25,220 nucleotides of DNA from a virus: positions 1 through 25,220 of the IMG/VR virus record IMGVR_UViG_3300042312_000088. One strand, written 5' to 3'. The translations under genes were made by a program, and so were the position numbers. Positions 17,548 through 24,362 of the stretch are shown one piece after another; position 1 is the first letter of the stretch; each line of letters opens with the position of its first letter. The notes beneath the pieces were generated by a model that saw nothing but the letters and a program-made list of their open reading frames with translations, had not been told where the DNA came from and ran no database searches.

Positions 17548-18792
17548 ATGGTTAATCATGATTTGATCAAGTATTTTGAATATCACGGTGATAGTCGTGG
17601 AATACCCTTTATTCCTAATAGAGAATGGAAGAATCTTATCAAACAATATGATAAGGACAGCATAAAAGATAGTCTTGCTGAATATATAATTTCTAATAAT
17701 ATTCCATTTCCTACTAAAAAAATATCGTATGATGATTTAAATCGTCTATTCACGAAATTTACTAAAACATCAATGATGGGACATTATAAGAATGTACAAA
17801 ATGTTTTAGAAAAGTTTGATTACAAATATAAGTATAACCAGAACCCGTTAGGTGTGATTGATAAGTCTCACGCATACAATAGCGTAAGTAATTATTTTCA
17901 ACAACTTAATCGCATGAAGTGTGGTAGCAATCTTGTTGATAGCCCATATGATATATGGCATGACAAAACAAAGTTGTCACGTATGAATTGGCACTTCTGG
18001 CGATTGGGCGCATTAGGTAATAGTGATATTGATAATAGTACATTTCGCAGCGCCTTTCGTATAGGAACCTATACAGCAACACAATTTAAACCTACTGTTG
18101 CGAAAGCATTATATGAGAAACATAAGGCACATAAAGTATTAGATACTAGTTGTGGTTGGGGTGATAGATTAGCAGGCTTCTATGCTACGTCACATACAGA
18201 ACTGTATGTTGGATGTGATCCCAATCCTGAAGTCTATGAGACGTACAAAGACCAGTGCTTAGAATATGAAAACATGTTGGGCTGTGATAGTGCTGTACTA
18301 CAAGACAAGGGCGATCATTTTATTGTATTAGGCACAAAAAAGGTAATCATTTATAATTTGCCTAGCGAAGATGTTGATTGGAGTAAGCACGAAAACACAT
18401 TTGACTTTTATTTTACAAGCCCTCCCTACTATGAGACAGAACGATATGCGGCTAATCATAGCAGCACACAAAGTTATATACGATATCAGACATTTGATAG
18501 TTGGAAACATGACTTCTTTTTCAAAGTCAATCGCATGGTATGGGACACACTATCTGACAATGCTTATATGATGATCAATATCATTGAACCTAGAATCGCA
18601 AAGGGCACACGTTTAAACTTATGTGATGACATGGTTGATGACATATTGACTTACCAAAATGCATACTATCTAGGTAAGATCGGTATGCGTATGCAGGCTA
18701 GGCCACATGCTATTGTAGAGGCAGATAAGAATAGTATATTTGTAGAGCCAATTTGGGTGTTCAGAAAAAATAATAATCACTATGATATTTGA
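17548..18792 (+). CDS. phage DNA methyltransferase (TSPPY type)
   Basis: A 414-aa protein. The SAM-binding motif I is VLDTSCGWGDRLAGF (197-211), followed by VGCDPNP (221-227), the usual acidic motif II, and the catalytic TSPPYY (290-295), which marks amino-methyltransferases acting on exocyclic N of adenine or cytosine. The N-terminal roughly 180 residues are unassigned and may recognise DNA. There is no restriction endonuclease partner nearby, so it is an orphan, likely used to protect phage DNA or mark it during infection (inference). A perfect sigma70-type promoter leads straight into the ATG with no ribosome-binding site. The next gene follows after about 50 nt. The family call is strong; base and target sequence cannot be read from this. 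Confidence 0.85.
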   Translation: MVNHDLIKYFEYHGDSRGIPFIPNREWKNLIKQYDKDSIKDSLAEYIISNNIPFPTKKISYDDLNRLFTKFTKTSMMGHYKNVQNVLEKFDYKYKYNQNPLGVIDKSHAYNSVSNYFQQLNRMKCGSNLVDSPYDIWHDKTKLSRMNWHFWRLGALGNSDIDNSTFRSAFRIGTYTATQFKPTVAKALYEKHKAHKVLDTSCGWGDRLAGFYATSHTELYVGCDPNPEVYETYKDQCLEYENMLGCDSAVLQDKGDHFIVLGTKKVIIYNLPSEDVDWSKHENTFDFYFTSPPYYETERYAANHSSTQSYIRYQTFDSWKHDFFFKVNRMVWDTLSDNAYMMINIIEPRIAKGTRLNLCDDMVDDILTYQNAYYLGKIGMRMQARPHAIVEADKNSIFVEPIWVFRKNNNHYDI

Positions 18793-18841
18793 TATATACT
18801 ACTGCTTATAAAAAACACACACATACACACAGGAGGTAATT

Positions 18842-19066
18842 ATGAGCAAAACACCATACGAGATCCGTCTGGATCTACTAAGACTGGCTAAAGAAAGTCT
18901 CTTTGAGCCATACTTTTACGCAAGGTCAAATAAGGAACTAGAGTGGAACGCACAACGGGATGCAAATCCTTATGCACCATTTCCAGAAATGCCTACAGCA
19001 CCCACATCAGAAGATATTATTGCCGAAGCGAAAAAACTAAACGAGTTTGTTAGCAAGGGCGAATAA
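18842..19066 (+). CDS. small unknown phage protein (74 aa)
   Basis: MSKTPYEIRLDLLRLAKE... has a helical N-terminal half, a Pro/Ala-rich middle (PYAPFPEMPTAPTS) and a C-terminal EDIIAEAKKLNEFVSKGE helix. The start is well supported by a full AGGAGG (18831-18836) 5 nt before the ATG, the strongest ribosome-binding site in this half of the window, so it is probably highly translated. Similar short MSKTPYEIRL-type proteins occur, as I recall, in T4-like cyanophages, without assigned function. Its stop codon TAA is part of the TAAATA box that leads the next small gene. It may bind a host or phage protein; nothing in the sequence says which. Confidence 0.75.
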   Translation: MSKTPYEIRLDLLRLAKESLFEPYFYARSNKELEWNAQRDANPYAPFPEMPTAPTSEDIIAEAKKLNEFVSKGE

Positions 19067-19069
19067 ATA
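19064..19069 (+). promoter_or_regulatory. late-type TAAATA box
   Basis: AATAAATA contains TAAATA at 19064-19069, followed by exactly 5 nt (CCTAT) and an ATG at 19075. It overlaps the stop of the preceding gene. It would drive the 40-aa membrane peptide and, downstream, the permuted tmRNA. Confidence 0.45.
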
Positions 19070-19074
19070 CCTAT

Positions 19075-19197
19075 ATGGATAGCACAGAAACATTATTGAA
19101 AGTTTCTATTGCGGCAGTTGGGGCATATATTTTGTCCCATCTGCTCTATAGATTAGCACTAGAAGTCTGGTGTATAGCGTACGGATTAGTTTATTGA
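19075..19197 (+). CDS. small membrane peptide (40 aa)
   Basis: An ATG-to-TGA frame encoding MDSTETLLKVSIAAVGAYI..., a short acidic head followed by about 28 mostly hydrophobic residues ending CIAYGLVY, consistent with one transmembrane helix. There is no ribosome-binding site; the start is the position predicted by the TAAATA-N5-ATG pattern, which is the main support. It fills the space between the 74-aa gene and the tmRNA acceptor piece, and ends at about the acceptor piece's 5' boundary. It could be an accessory lysis or superinfection protein (speculative), or a non-coding leader of the tmRNA precursor. Confidence 0.45.
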   Translation: MDSTETLLKVSIAAVGAYILSHLLYRLALEVWCIAYGLVY

Positions 19198-19443
19198 TAT
19201 GACTGTAGGAAGTGAGGAGAAAGATGCTTTGGACGCGGGTGCGAATCCCGCCATCTCCACCAATAGATTGATTGATGAACCTCGCAATCTGTTTTTTACA
19301 GAGCGTGAGTGGAGTAGAATAGTAGGTTGGGATCTTCCCCCAATGGAAAACACAAAGGGGATGAACAGTTTCGACAGGGCAAGTAGTACCCAAGCAGACA
19401 GTCCGAAAGACGACTGACGTAATCAGCGTAAATCAAAGTAAAC

Positions 19444-19476
19444 GCAAATGATGAAACATTTGCTCTAGCAGCCTAA
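19444..19476 (+). other. tmRNA proteolysis-tag reading frame
   Basis: GCA resume codon, then codons for ANDETFALAA and TAA. The segment is preceded by AAGTAAAC, resembling the sequence before the resume codon in other tmRNAs. The C-terminal LAA is the signature recognised by ClpXP and ClpAP. From memory the tag looks more like beta- or gammaproteobacterial tags (ANDENYALAA in E. coli) than like the longer alphaproteobacterial or cyanobacterial ones. Confidence 0.9.
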
Positions 19477-19517
19477 GGGCAGTTAGATGGGGTTGACGAC
19501 CTTATTAACCAATAGTC

Positions 19518-19545
19518 AGGTGGGGACTTTTGTCCCTACCTTTTT
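19518..19545 (+). terminator. intrinsic terminator of the tmRNA
   Basis: A 10-bp stem AGGTGGGGAC / GTCCCTACCT (one G-U pair) with a TTTT loop, followed by a T-run (19541-19545). It closes the tmRNA transcript just before the TATAAATA of the next gene. Confidence 0.85.
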
Positions 19546-19550
19546 ATCGT

Positions 19551-19558
19551 TATAAATA
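19551..19558 (+). promoter_or_regulatory. T4-type late promoter TATAAATA
   Basis: A perfect TATAAATA placed directly after the tmRNA terminator and followed by exactly 5 nt (TCTGG) before the ATG at 19564. There is no ribosome-binding site, so the mRNA is predicted to be leaderless. Confidence 0.65.
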
Positions 19559-19563
19559 TCTGG

Positions 19564-20034
19564 ATGAAAGTTCACTTTATAGACAGGCTTGATAAAACAT
19601 TTGTAAATGTTAATAAGTTATTATTAGAATTTGAATTATTTAAGGATAGGATAATTGACGTTACTAATCACGGTAATGCTGTGCTAGTTCAGAAGAAATT
19701 TCATTTGATTTTAAATAATAAAGAATCAGAGGATTTAAACAAGGTTGAATACACACTTTCTGTGATAAACCAACTAAAAGAACATTTAGAATTTGATAGT
19801 GTGACATATAGATTTGTGATGCCTAATACATGTTACAATTGGCATAATGACGCAGGCGAGATTTGTCTACATATACCTCTAATAACTAATCCTGGCTGTC
19901 ACTTTGTATACGACCATAGAGCATTTTCTATGCCCGCAGACGGGTCGGTCTATGTCGTAAACAATGGCAGAATGCATACTTTTGTCAATGCCGGAGCGTC
20001 CCCCAGATTGCATCTAACCTTTGAAAAACTCTAA
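19564..20034 (+). CDS. aspartyl/asparaginyl beta-hydroxylase-like protein
   Basis: A 156-aa protein whose C-terminal half has the double-stranded beta-helix motifs of the Asp/Asn hydroxylase branch of 2-oxoglutarate/Fe(II) oxygenases. NWHND gives the iron-binding His94 and Asp96; GRMHTFVN gives the distal His138; SPRLHLTF gives Arg148, which would bind 2-oxoglutarate. LHIPL and the Gly/Ser-Val-Tyr strand between them also fit. It is small, only the catalytic core, as is usual for phage members. Such enzymes hydroxylate Asp, Asn or Pro side chains of proteins; the target here is unknown. It is its own leaderless late-type unit between the tmRNA terminator and the nucleotidyltransferase gene. 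Confidence 0.75.
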   Translation: MKVHFIDRLDKTFVNVNKLLLEFELFKDRIIDVTNHGNAVLVQKKFHLILNNKESEDLNKVEYTLSVINQLKEHLEFDSVTYRFVMPNTCYNWHNDAGEICLHIPLITNPGCHFVYDHRAFSMPADGSVYVVNNGRMHTFVNAGASPRLHLTFEKL

Positions 20035-20035
20035 C

Positions 20036-20041
20036 TAAATA
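20036..20041 (+). promoter_or_regulatory. late-type TAAATA box
   Basis: CTAAATA at 20035-20041 is followed by exactly 5 nt (CATTT) and the ATG at 20047. It lies immediately after the stop of the hydroxylase gene, and no ribosome-binding site is present. Confidence 0.5.
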
Positions 20042-20046
20042 CATTT

Positions 20047-21444
20047 ATGGATATTAGTGAGTTAGAAGATTTTAAATTATCTGATGCAGTCAAATTTCAT
20101 AATGAACTGAATCCAAACTTGTGGGAAAATAATAAACTTAAACCAGAAGTAAAAAAGCAGTTATTAAAAATAGCGAATGACTTTATACTAGAATTAGGAG
20201 TAGCAATACCTAAAATTCAAGATATCACGATATCAGGAAGTAATGCTGCTTATAGTTATACGCCATACAGCGACTTAGATTTGCACATATTGGTTGATTT
20301 CAATAAACTTCCAGATGACGAAATTTACCAAGAACTGTTTACTGCTAAAAAGAATTTATATAATGACGAACATGACATTTCTGTACATGGAGTCCCGGTA
20401 GAATTATACGTGCAAGATAGCAATCAACCTCATGTAAGCCTTGGTGAATATAGTATAGTAAATGATGATTGGATAAGAATTCCTAAAAAGAAAAAAGCAA
20501 ATTTTGATCAAAATGAAACAAGAGCCAAATACGAAAAGTTAGGCACGATGATAGAACTCGCGTTGAAGTCAAATAGTTTAGAAAAAGTTGAAAAGGTCCT
20601 AGACGTATTAAAAAGATATAGAAAGGCAGGATTACAAAGTACGGGTGAGTTTGGACCGGAAAATTTATCTTATAAAGCACTACGTAAATTAGGTTATATT
20701 CAAAAACTTTACGATTACAAAAATGAATTACACAGCAAAGAATTAAGTTTGGAAGATTATGATCCAACTTATAATGTAAAAGAAAGCGTGAAGTTTATTG
20801 AAGGCACCAATTGCAAGAATTGCGTATGGTGGAAAAAAGATAGCGAAAAACCTGTAGGTAAAGATGAACTAAACAAGTATGGTGGATTGAAACCACCTAA
20901 TAAAGAATATATCGCTATGAGCAAGCGTGTTGATCTAGTCACATTGCCTGGTAAAGATACTGTAAAAGTAAAAGGGTTTTGCTACCACAAAGATATCAAT
21001 GATTGGGTGACTGAGCGCATGTGCTGTGCTAAGTGGGACGGCAAAGGTGTATTACGCGACTATAAAGGCGAAAGCCCATTGATGGAGTCTAAAGAAGATG
21101 CAGTGCGTAAAATACAAAAGTTTCTAAACAAAAAATATGATGCTAATCTTGATGTTGATGGAGTGTTAGGACCTCTCACACTAAAGTCAATAAACAAGTT
21201 TATGCCTCAGGCTAAGAAAGCAAGTGCGCCGGAGCCAGAGAAAACTACAAGTGTTCAAGGTAAAAAAGTAAAAGAAGCAAGCGGCTATATACCTAGCGAA
21301 AAAGAAAAGAACGATCCGCGATTTAAGACAGCACTTACAGTAGATGTAAAACCAGATAGTATTTTAAGCAATGCTAAAGCATTTAAATTCAAAACAAGTA
21401 GAGCAGGAATTCCGCCTACCGCAAAAACAAATGGAAAATTATGA
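20047..21444 (+). CDS. nucleotidyltransferase / Cys-cluster / peptidoglycan-binding fusion
   Basis: A 465-aa protein with three parts. Residues about 40-125 form a Pol-beta-superfamily nucleotidyltransferase: GS at 64-65, DLD (Asp76, Asp78) and a third acidic residue Glu119 in PVELYV. A helical linker follows to about 250. Residues 252-332 form a cysteine-rich module (Cys256, Cys259, Cys312, Cys326, Cys327), possibly a metal or Fe-S site. Residues 350-390 (VRKIQKFLNKKYD...DVDGVLGPLTLKSINKF) match the peptidoglycan-binding type 1 three-helix domain. The tail is polar and Lys-rich. Peptidoglycan-binding domains usually accompany lysins or virion proteins, so the mix with a nucleotidyltransferase is unusual. 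It overlaps the next gene by 4 nt (ATGA). It may be a virion-associated enzyme or toxin-like protein (inference). Confidence 0.7.
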   Translation: MDISELEDFKLSDAVKFHNELNPNLWENNKLKPEVKKQLLKIANDFILELGVAIPKIQDITISGSNAAYSYTPYSDLDLHILVDFNKLPDDEIYQELFTAKKNLYNDEHDISVHGVPVELYVQDSNQPHVSLGEYSIVNDDWIRIPKKKKANFDQNETRAKYEKLGTMIELALKSNSLEKVEKVLDVLKRYRKAGLQSTGEFGPENLSYKALRKLGYIQKLYDYKNELHSKELSLEDYDPTYNVKESVKFIEGTNCKNCVWWKKDSEKPVGKDELNKYGGLKPPNKEYIAMSKRVDLVTLPGKDTVKVKGFCYHKDINDWVTERMCCAKWDGKGVLRDYKGESPLMESKEDAVRKIQKFLNKKYDANLDVDGVLGPLTLKSINKFMPQAKKASAPEPEKTTSVQGKKVKEASGYIPSEKEKNDPRFKTALTVDVKPDSILSNAKAFKFKTSRAGIPPTAKTNGKL

Positions 21445-22235
21445 CAACTAAAATTTTAGTAATGGGATTACCGGGTAGTGGTAAAACATATTTTACCAAT
21501 CACCTTAAAAAAGAGTTAGAATCAATCATAGGAGTTACTGTTGATTGGTTTAATGCTGATGATGTACGTAAGCAATTCAATGACTGGGATTTCAGTCATG
21601 AAGGTCGTATAAGACAATCACATAGGATGTATGATTTAGCAGAATCATCTGAATGTGATTATGTAATTTGTGATTTTGTGGCTCCACTAGTTGAGATGCG
21701 TAATAACTATAAAGCAGATTGGACAGTATGGATTGATACAATTGAGAAGGGAAGATTTGAAGATACTAATAAATTATTTGTTCCTCCTACAGTTTATGAC
21801 TTCCGTATTACTGAACAGAATGCAGAGTTATGGGCACCTTATGTTGCTAACTATATATTAAAGAATCAACGCAGACCTGTATTTGATTATCAAAAAGAAA
21901 CTGTACAGATGTTAGGTCGCTGGCAGCCATGGCATGTAGGGCATCGTGCATTGTTTGAACGTGCATTGGCAAAGACAGGTCAAGTATGCATTATGATACG
22001 TGACTGTCAGGGATGGAATGGGTCAAACCCATTTGCAATTGAACAAGTAAAAGATTATATTCGTAGAGACTTAGATCCAAAATATCAAGGTCAATATGAA
22101 ATTGTTGTCGTTCCAAATATCGTCAACATTACATATGGGCGTGATGTAGGTTACAAGATTGAGCAAGAGGTCTTTGACGATGCAATACATTCAATCAGCG
22201 CAACCAAAATACGCAAGGACATGGGACTTGAGTGA
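21441..22235 (+). CDS. bifunctional APS-kinase-like / NMN adenylyltransferase-like protein
   Basis: A 264-aa fusion. The N-terminal half is a P-loop kinase with Walker A GLPGSGKT (9-16) and FNADDVRKQFNDWDFS (37-52), close to the adenylyl-sulfate kinase pattern. The C-terminal half has the HxGH nucleotidyltransferase signature GRWQPWHVGH (159-168) and ISATKIRK (252-259), the pair typical of nicotinamide-mononucleotide adenylyltransferases. NAD salvage is known in T4-like phages (for example NatV of KVP40, which is an NMNAT-Nudix fusion), so a phage enzyme making NAD with a kinase partner (ribosylnicotinamide kinase-like, as in NadR) is plausible. Sulfate-activation chemistry is the alternative. 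It is coupled by ATGA overlap to the preceding gene and overlaps the next. Confidence 0.75.
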   Translation: MTTKILVMGLPGSGKTYFTNHLKKELESIIGVTVDWFNADDVRKQFNDWDFSHEGRIRQSHRMYDLAESSECDYVICDFVAPLVEMRNNYKADWTVWIDTIEKGRFEDTNKLFVPPTVYDFRITEQNAELWAPYVANYILKNQRRPVFDYQKETVQMLGRWQPWHVGHRALFERALAKTGQVCIMIRDCQGWNGSNPFAIEQVKDYIRRDLDPKYQGQYEIVVVPNIVNITYGRDVGYKIEQEVFDDAIHSISATKIRKDMGLE

Positions 22236-22491
22236 AATAAAATTCACAACTGCTGTAGAGGCAAGTAAGATTATTGATGATCTTACCTACCAAGCGCGTC
22301 AACTCAACTACAGTAAAGATTTACGTAAACTGATAAAAAATGCTGAGAAACTTGTGGGTGTACTGGGCAGTGCCGAAGTACGTGCTAGACAGTTACATAA
22401 GCCCTATTTAGCCAACAAGCCCAGAGAAGATTTGGCTAATTCCATAGACTATTGCGAGAAAATGTTACTAATCCTGCGATTAACGCAATAA
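22228..22491 (+). CDS. small helical unknown protein (87 aa)
   Basis: The frame extends back to an ATG at 22159, but that would overlap the preceding gene by 77 nt. I prefer TTG at 22228, which has AAGGA (22215-22219) 8 nt upstream and an 8-nt overlap. The product MSEIKFTTAVEASKIIDDL... is almost entirely predicted helix, rich in Lys and Leu, with RQLHKPYLANKPRED in the middle. It could be a four-helix or coiled bundle. I do not recognise a family. It is the last gene of the AT-rich block; after it comes about 100 bp without coding sequence and then an early-type promoter. Confidence 0.6.
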   Translation: MSEIKFTTAVEASKIIDDLTYQARQLNYSKDLRKLIKNAEKLVGVLGSAEVRARQLHKPYLANKPREDLANSIDYCEKMLLILRLTQ

Positions 22492-22534
22492 AAATCCTAA
22501 TAGAATCAATAACTTACGACGCCATAAAAAAGGC

Positions 22535-22563
22535 TTGACTTTGGGTCCATTTGGGCATACACT
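22535..22563 (+). promoter_or_regulatory. sigma70-type promoter
   Basis: TTGACT (22535-22540), a 17-nt spacer and TACACT (22558-22563). The spacer contains a direct repeat TTTGGG-TCCA-TTTGGG. It leads a unit whose first gene has GGAG 7 nt before ATG 22594. Spacing matches the other three early-type promoters of the window. Confidence 0.6.
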
Positions 22564-22593
22564 ATATCTATAGTTGATAAACGGAGATTGATT

Positions 22594-22920
22594 ATGAGTC
22601 GGTTCTTGAAAGACAAGTTTGACGGTTCAGAATATGTGACTTACGAAGGTAAGTTTGTTGCCCGATTCAAGTATAACCGAGTCAGCAAGGGAACGTTTAT
22701 TACGTTTCTAGTCAAGAATTTCACGGTCGAGGAATACTTCAGCCGCTTGAATGCAGGTGAGGCTCCCCTGACGATTCTTGAGAGCAAGGGCTATATGTTG
22801 CCCCATATTCGCAAGTTACTCAAGTCCCTGGGATACGACCAGACCCGACAGGGTCTTGACAAGTATATTCAGGACCAAATCAAAACCCGTCAGCAAAATC
22901 AAATTTTAGCTGCTGCCTAA
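22594..22920 (+). CDS. unknown phage protein (108 aa)
   Basis: MSRFLKDKFDGSEYVTYEG... The ATG at 22594 is chosen over an in-frame TTG two codons earlier because GGAG (22583-22586) is correctly spaced to it. The N-terminal half looks like beta-strands (EYVTYEGKFVARFKY..), the C-terminal half like helices ending in a Gln-rich tail. No catalytic motif is seen. The product is basic and soluble. It is the first gene of the less AT-rich block and has its own early-type promoter; the next gene starts 14 nt after its stop, so the two are co-transcribed. Nothing supports a specific function. Confidence 0.75.
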   Translation: MSRFLKDKFDGSEYVTYEGKFVARFKYNRVSKGTFITFLVKNFTVEEYFSRLNAGEAPLTILESKGYMLPHIRKLLKSLGYDQTRQGLDKYIQDQIKTRQQNQILAAA

Positions 22921-22934
22921 TAGGAGTCGATGCA

Positions 22935-23198
22935 ATGACTATCAAAATCAAAGTTTATAGCGATCCTGGTCACGCCTGGGGTGCGGTCAAGCGCAAGGTG
23001 CTTGATCAGTTGGGCATCATCAACACTATCACCGAGTATTCTTATCAGAAGGGTGGTACGGTCTATCTTGAGGAAGATTTGGACCTCGGTACATTACTCA
23101 CTACATTGCGTGACAAGAATATCGGTTTCACGGTTGTGGAAAAGAATTCGGCAAATCGTTATAGCCCAATTCGTTCGTATGAGCGATTCAAGGCTTGA
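22935..23198 (+). CDS. unknown phage protein (87 aa)
   Basis: MTIKIKVYSDPGHAWGAVK... is a small alpha/beta protein: an opening strand, the DPGHAWG loop, a helix (VKRKVLDQLGI), strands (GTVYLEEDLD), another helix and a polar tail. AGGAG (22922-22926) lies 8 nt before the ATG. I remember similar SDPGHAW proteins in other large marine phages but know no function. It follows the 108-aa gene in the same transcript, and its stop codon (TGA, 23196-23198) lies inside the TTGACA -35 of the next promoter. Confidence 0.75.
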   Translation: MTIKIKVYSDPGHAWGAVKRKVLDQLGIINTITEYSYQKGGTVYLEEDLDLGTLLTTLRDKNIGFTVVEKNSANRYSPIRSYERFKA

Positions 23199-23223
23199 CA
23201 ACAGGTCTGTTATCAAATAAGAT
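23195..23223 (+). promoter_or_regulatory. sigma70-type promoter with overlapping palindrome
   Basis: TTGACA (23195-23200), a 17-nt spacer and TAAGAT (23218-23223). The -35 and most of the spacer form a 22-bp inverted repeat: TTGACAACAG, two central bases, CTGTTATCAA (23195-23216; 9 of 10 positions paired). Its loop is too short for a good RNA hairpin, so a protein-binding operator is more likely. It drives the MoxR-like gene. Confidence 0.6.
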
Positions 23224-23254
23224 AACTAGACATTAATTTATAGGAGACTCTCAC

Positions 23255-24349
23255 ATGGCTATTACTGATAACATGACAGTTACATCTGTCCAGGCTCGCA
23301 AGGCCCTTCTGAAGGCATTCAAGGCAAAACGTCCGGTGTTTCTCTGGGGTCCTCCCGGCATCGGCAAGTCTGAGGTCGTGAGTGAAATCACTAACGAACT
23401 TGGTGGCTTGATGATTGACTTGCGCATGGCGCAAATGGAGCCCACTGACTTGCGTGGTATCCCTTACTACAACAAAGATAACGGTCGCATGGACTGGGCT
23501 CCCCCAGTCGATCTACCTGATGCTGAACTTGCTAGCAAGTATCCCGTCATCGTTCTCTTTCTTGACGAGATGAACTCTGCACCGCCCGCTGTTCAGGCAG
23601 CAGGTTATCAGTTGGTTCTCAATCGCCGTGTAGGTAAGTATGTACTGCCCGATAACGTTGTTATCGTCGCGGCAGGTAATCGTGAATCTGATAAGGGCGT
23701 GACGTATCGTATGCCTATGCCCCTCGCAAATCGTTTCTTGCATCTTGAGATGCGGGCAGACTTTGCTTCATGGCAAAACTGGGCTGTGAACGCAGGCATT
23801 CATACTGACGTTGTTGGTTACTTGTCGTTCGCTAAGAATGACTTGTATGACTTTGACAACAAGTCCAGCAGCCGTGCATTCGCTACCCCGCGTAGTTGGA
23901 CATTCGTTAGCCAGATTCTTGAAGATGAGGCTGACACCGACAACGATACTATGTTCAATCTTGTCGCTGGTGCTGTCGGCGAAGGTCTTGCCGTCAAGTT
24001 TATGGCACACCGCAAGGTGAGTAGCAAGATGCCTAACCCGAGTGATATCTTGTCGGGTAAGGTCAAGGACCTCAACGTCAAAGAAATTTCGGCTATGTAT
24101 TCCTTGACTACTTCAATGTGTTACGAATTGCGCGATGCAATTGAGAACAAGGTCGATATGAAGAAGTTCCATACTATGGCTGATAATTTCTTCAACTACA
24201 TGATGAGTAACTTTGAGACTGAACTTGTAGTGATGGGTGCTAAGGTCGCACTCAAAACTTTCAAGTTGCCCATCGAACCCAGTCAGTTGAAGAACTTTGA
24301 CGAGTTCCACAAGAAGTACGGTAAGTACATCGTCGAGGCTGGTAACTAA
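23255..24349 (+). CDS. MoxR-like AAA+ ATPase
   Basis: A 364-aa AAA+ ATPase. Walker A is GPPGIGKS (32-39), Walker B is VLFLDEMN (99-106), sensor 1 is VAAGNR, and an arginine-finger-like LANRFLH follows. MAQMEPTDLRGIPY is typical of the MoxR clade. MoxR proteins act as chaperones that remodel or load metal or cofactors into partner proteins, usually with a VWA-domain partner. The next gene encodes such a partner-type protein. AGGAG (23242-23246) lies 8 nt before the ATG, and it has its own early-type promoter with a palindrome. Codon use is less AT-rich than in the first 22 kb. A strong hairpin follows its stop. Phage MoxR-like genes occur in marine myoviruses; what they act on is unknown. Confidence 0.88.
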   Translation: MAITDNMTVTSVQARKALLKAFKAKRPVFLWGPPGIGKSEVVSEITNELGGLMIDLRMAQMEPTDLRGIPYYNKDNGRMDWAPPVDLPDAELASKYPVIVLFLDEMNSAPPAVQAAGYQLVLNRRVGKYVLPDNVVIVAAGNRESDKGVTYRMPMPLANRFLHLEMRADFASWQNWAVNAGIHTDVVGYLSFAKNDLYDFDNKSSSRAFATPRSWTFVSQILEDEADTDNDTMFNLVAGAVGEGLAVKFMAHRKVSSKMPNPSDILSGKVKDLNVKEISAMYSLTTSMCYELRDAIENKVDMKKFHTMADNFFNYMMSNFETELVVMGAKVALKTFKLPIEPSQLKNFDEFHKKYGKYIVEAGN

Positions 24350-24362
24350 GGTCCGTTATGGT

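Larger units (their letters stand above)
19198..19545 (+). ncRNA. ssrA: circularly permuted (two-piece) tmRNA
   Basis: The order is reversed relative to ordinary tmRNA. The acceptor piece comes first and ends in a T-arm (GCGGG, loop TGCGAAT, CCCGC; 19235-19251), CATCTCC (19252-19258), A and an encoded CCA (19260-19262). After a 94-nt intervening segment, the coding piece begins GGGGATG at 19357-19363, which pairs with CATCTCC over 7 bp (one G-U). CAGGGCA (19375-19381) pairs with TGCTTTG (19225-19231) as helix P2. TTTCGACAGG is the conserved tmRNA 5' motif. The tag frame follows at 19444, and a terminator ends the gene. tmRNA with SmpB rescues stalled ribosomes and tags the nascent protein for proteolysis. 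Permuted forms are known in alphaproteobacteria, some cyanobacteria and some betaproteobacteria; a phage copy is notable. The 5' end of the acceptor piece is approximate. Confidence 0.9.

Noticed and set aside
18789-18812. Promoter from TTGATA and TATAAA before the 74-aa gene
   Set aside because: The two boxes are only 12 nt apart, and the alternative -10 TATACT has no -35 at proper distance; too weak to annotate.
19106-19393. Minus-strand 95-aa open frame over the tmRNA
   Set aside because: It lies antisense to a well-paired structural RNA, which explains the sequence; no ribosome-binding site or recognisable product.
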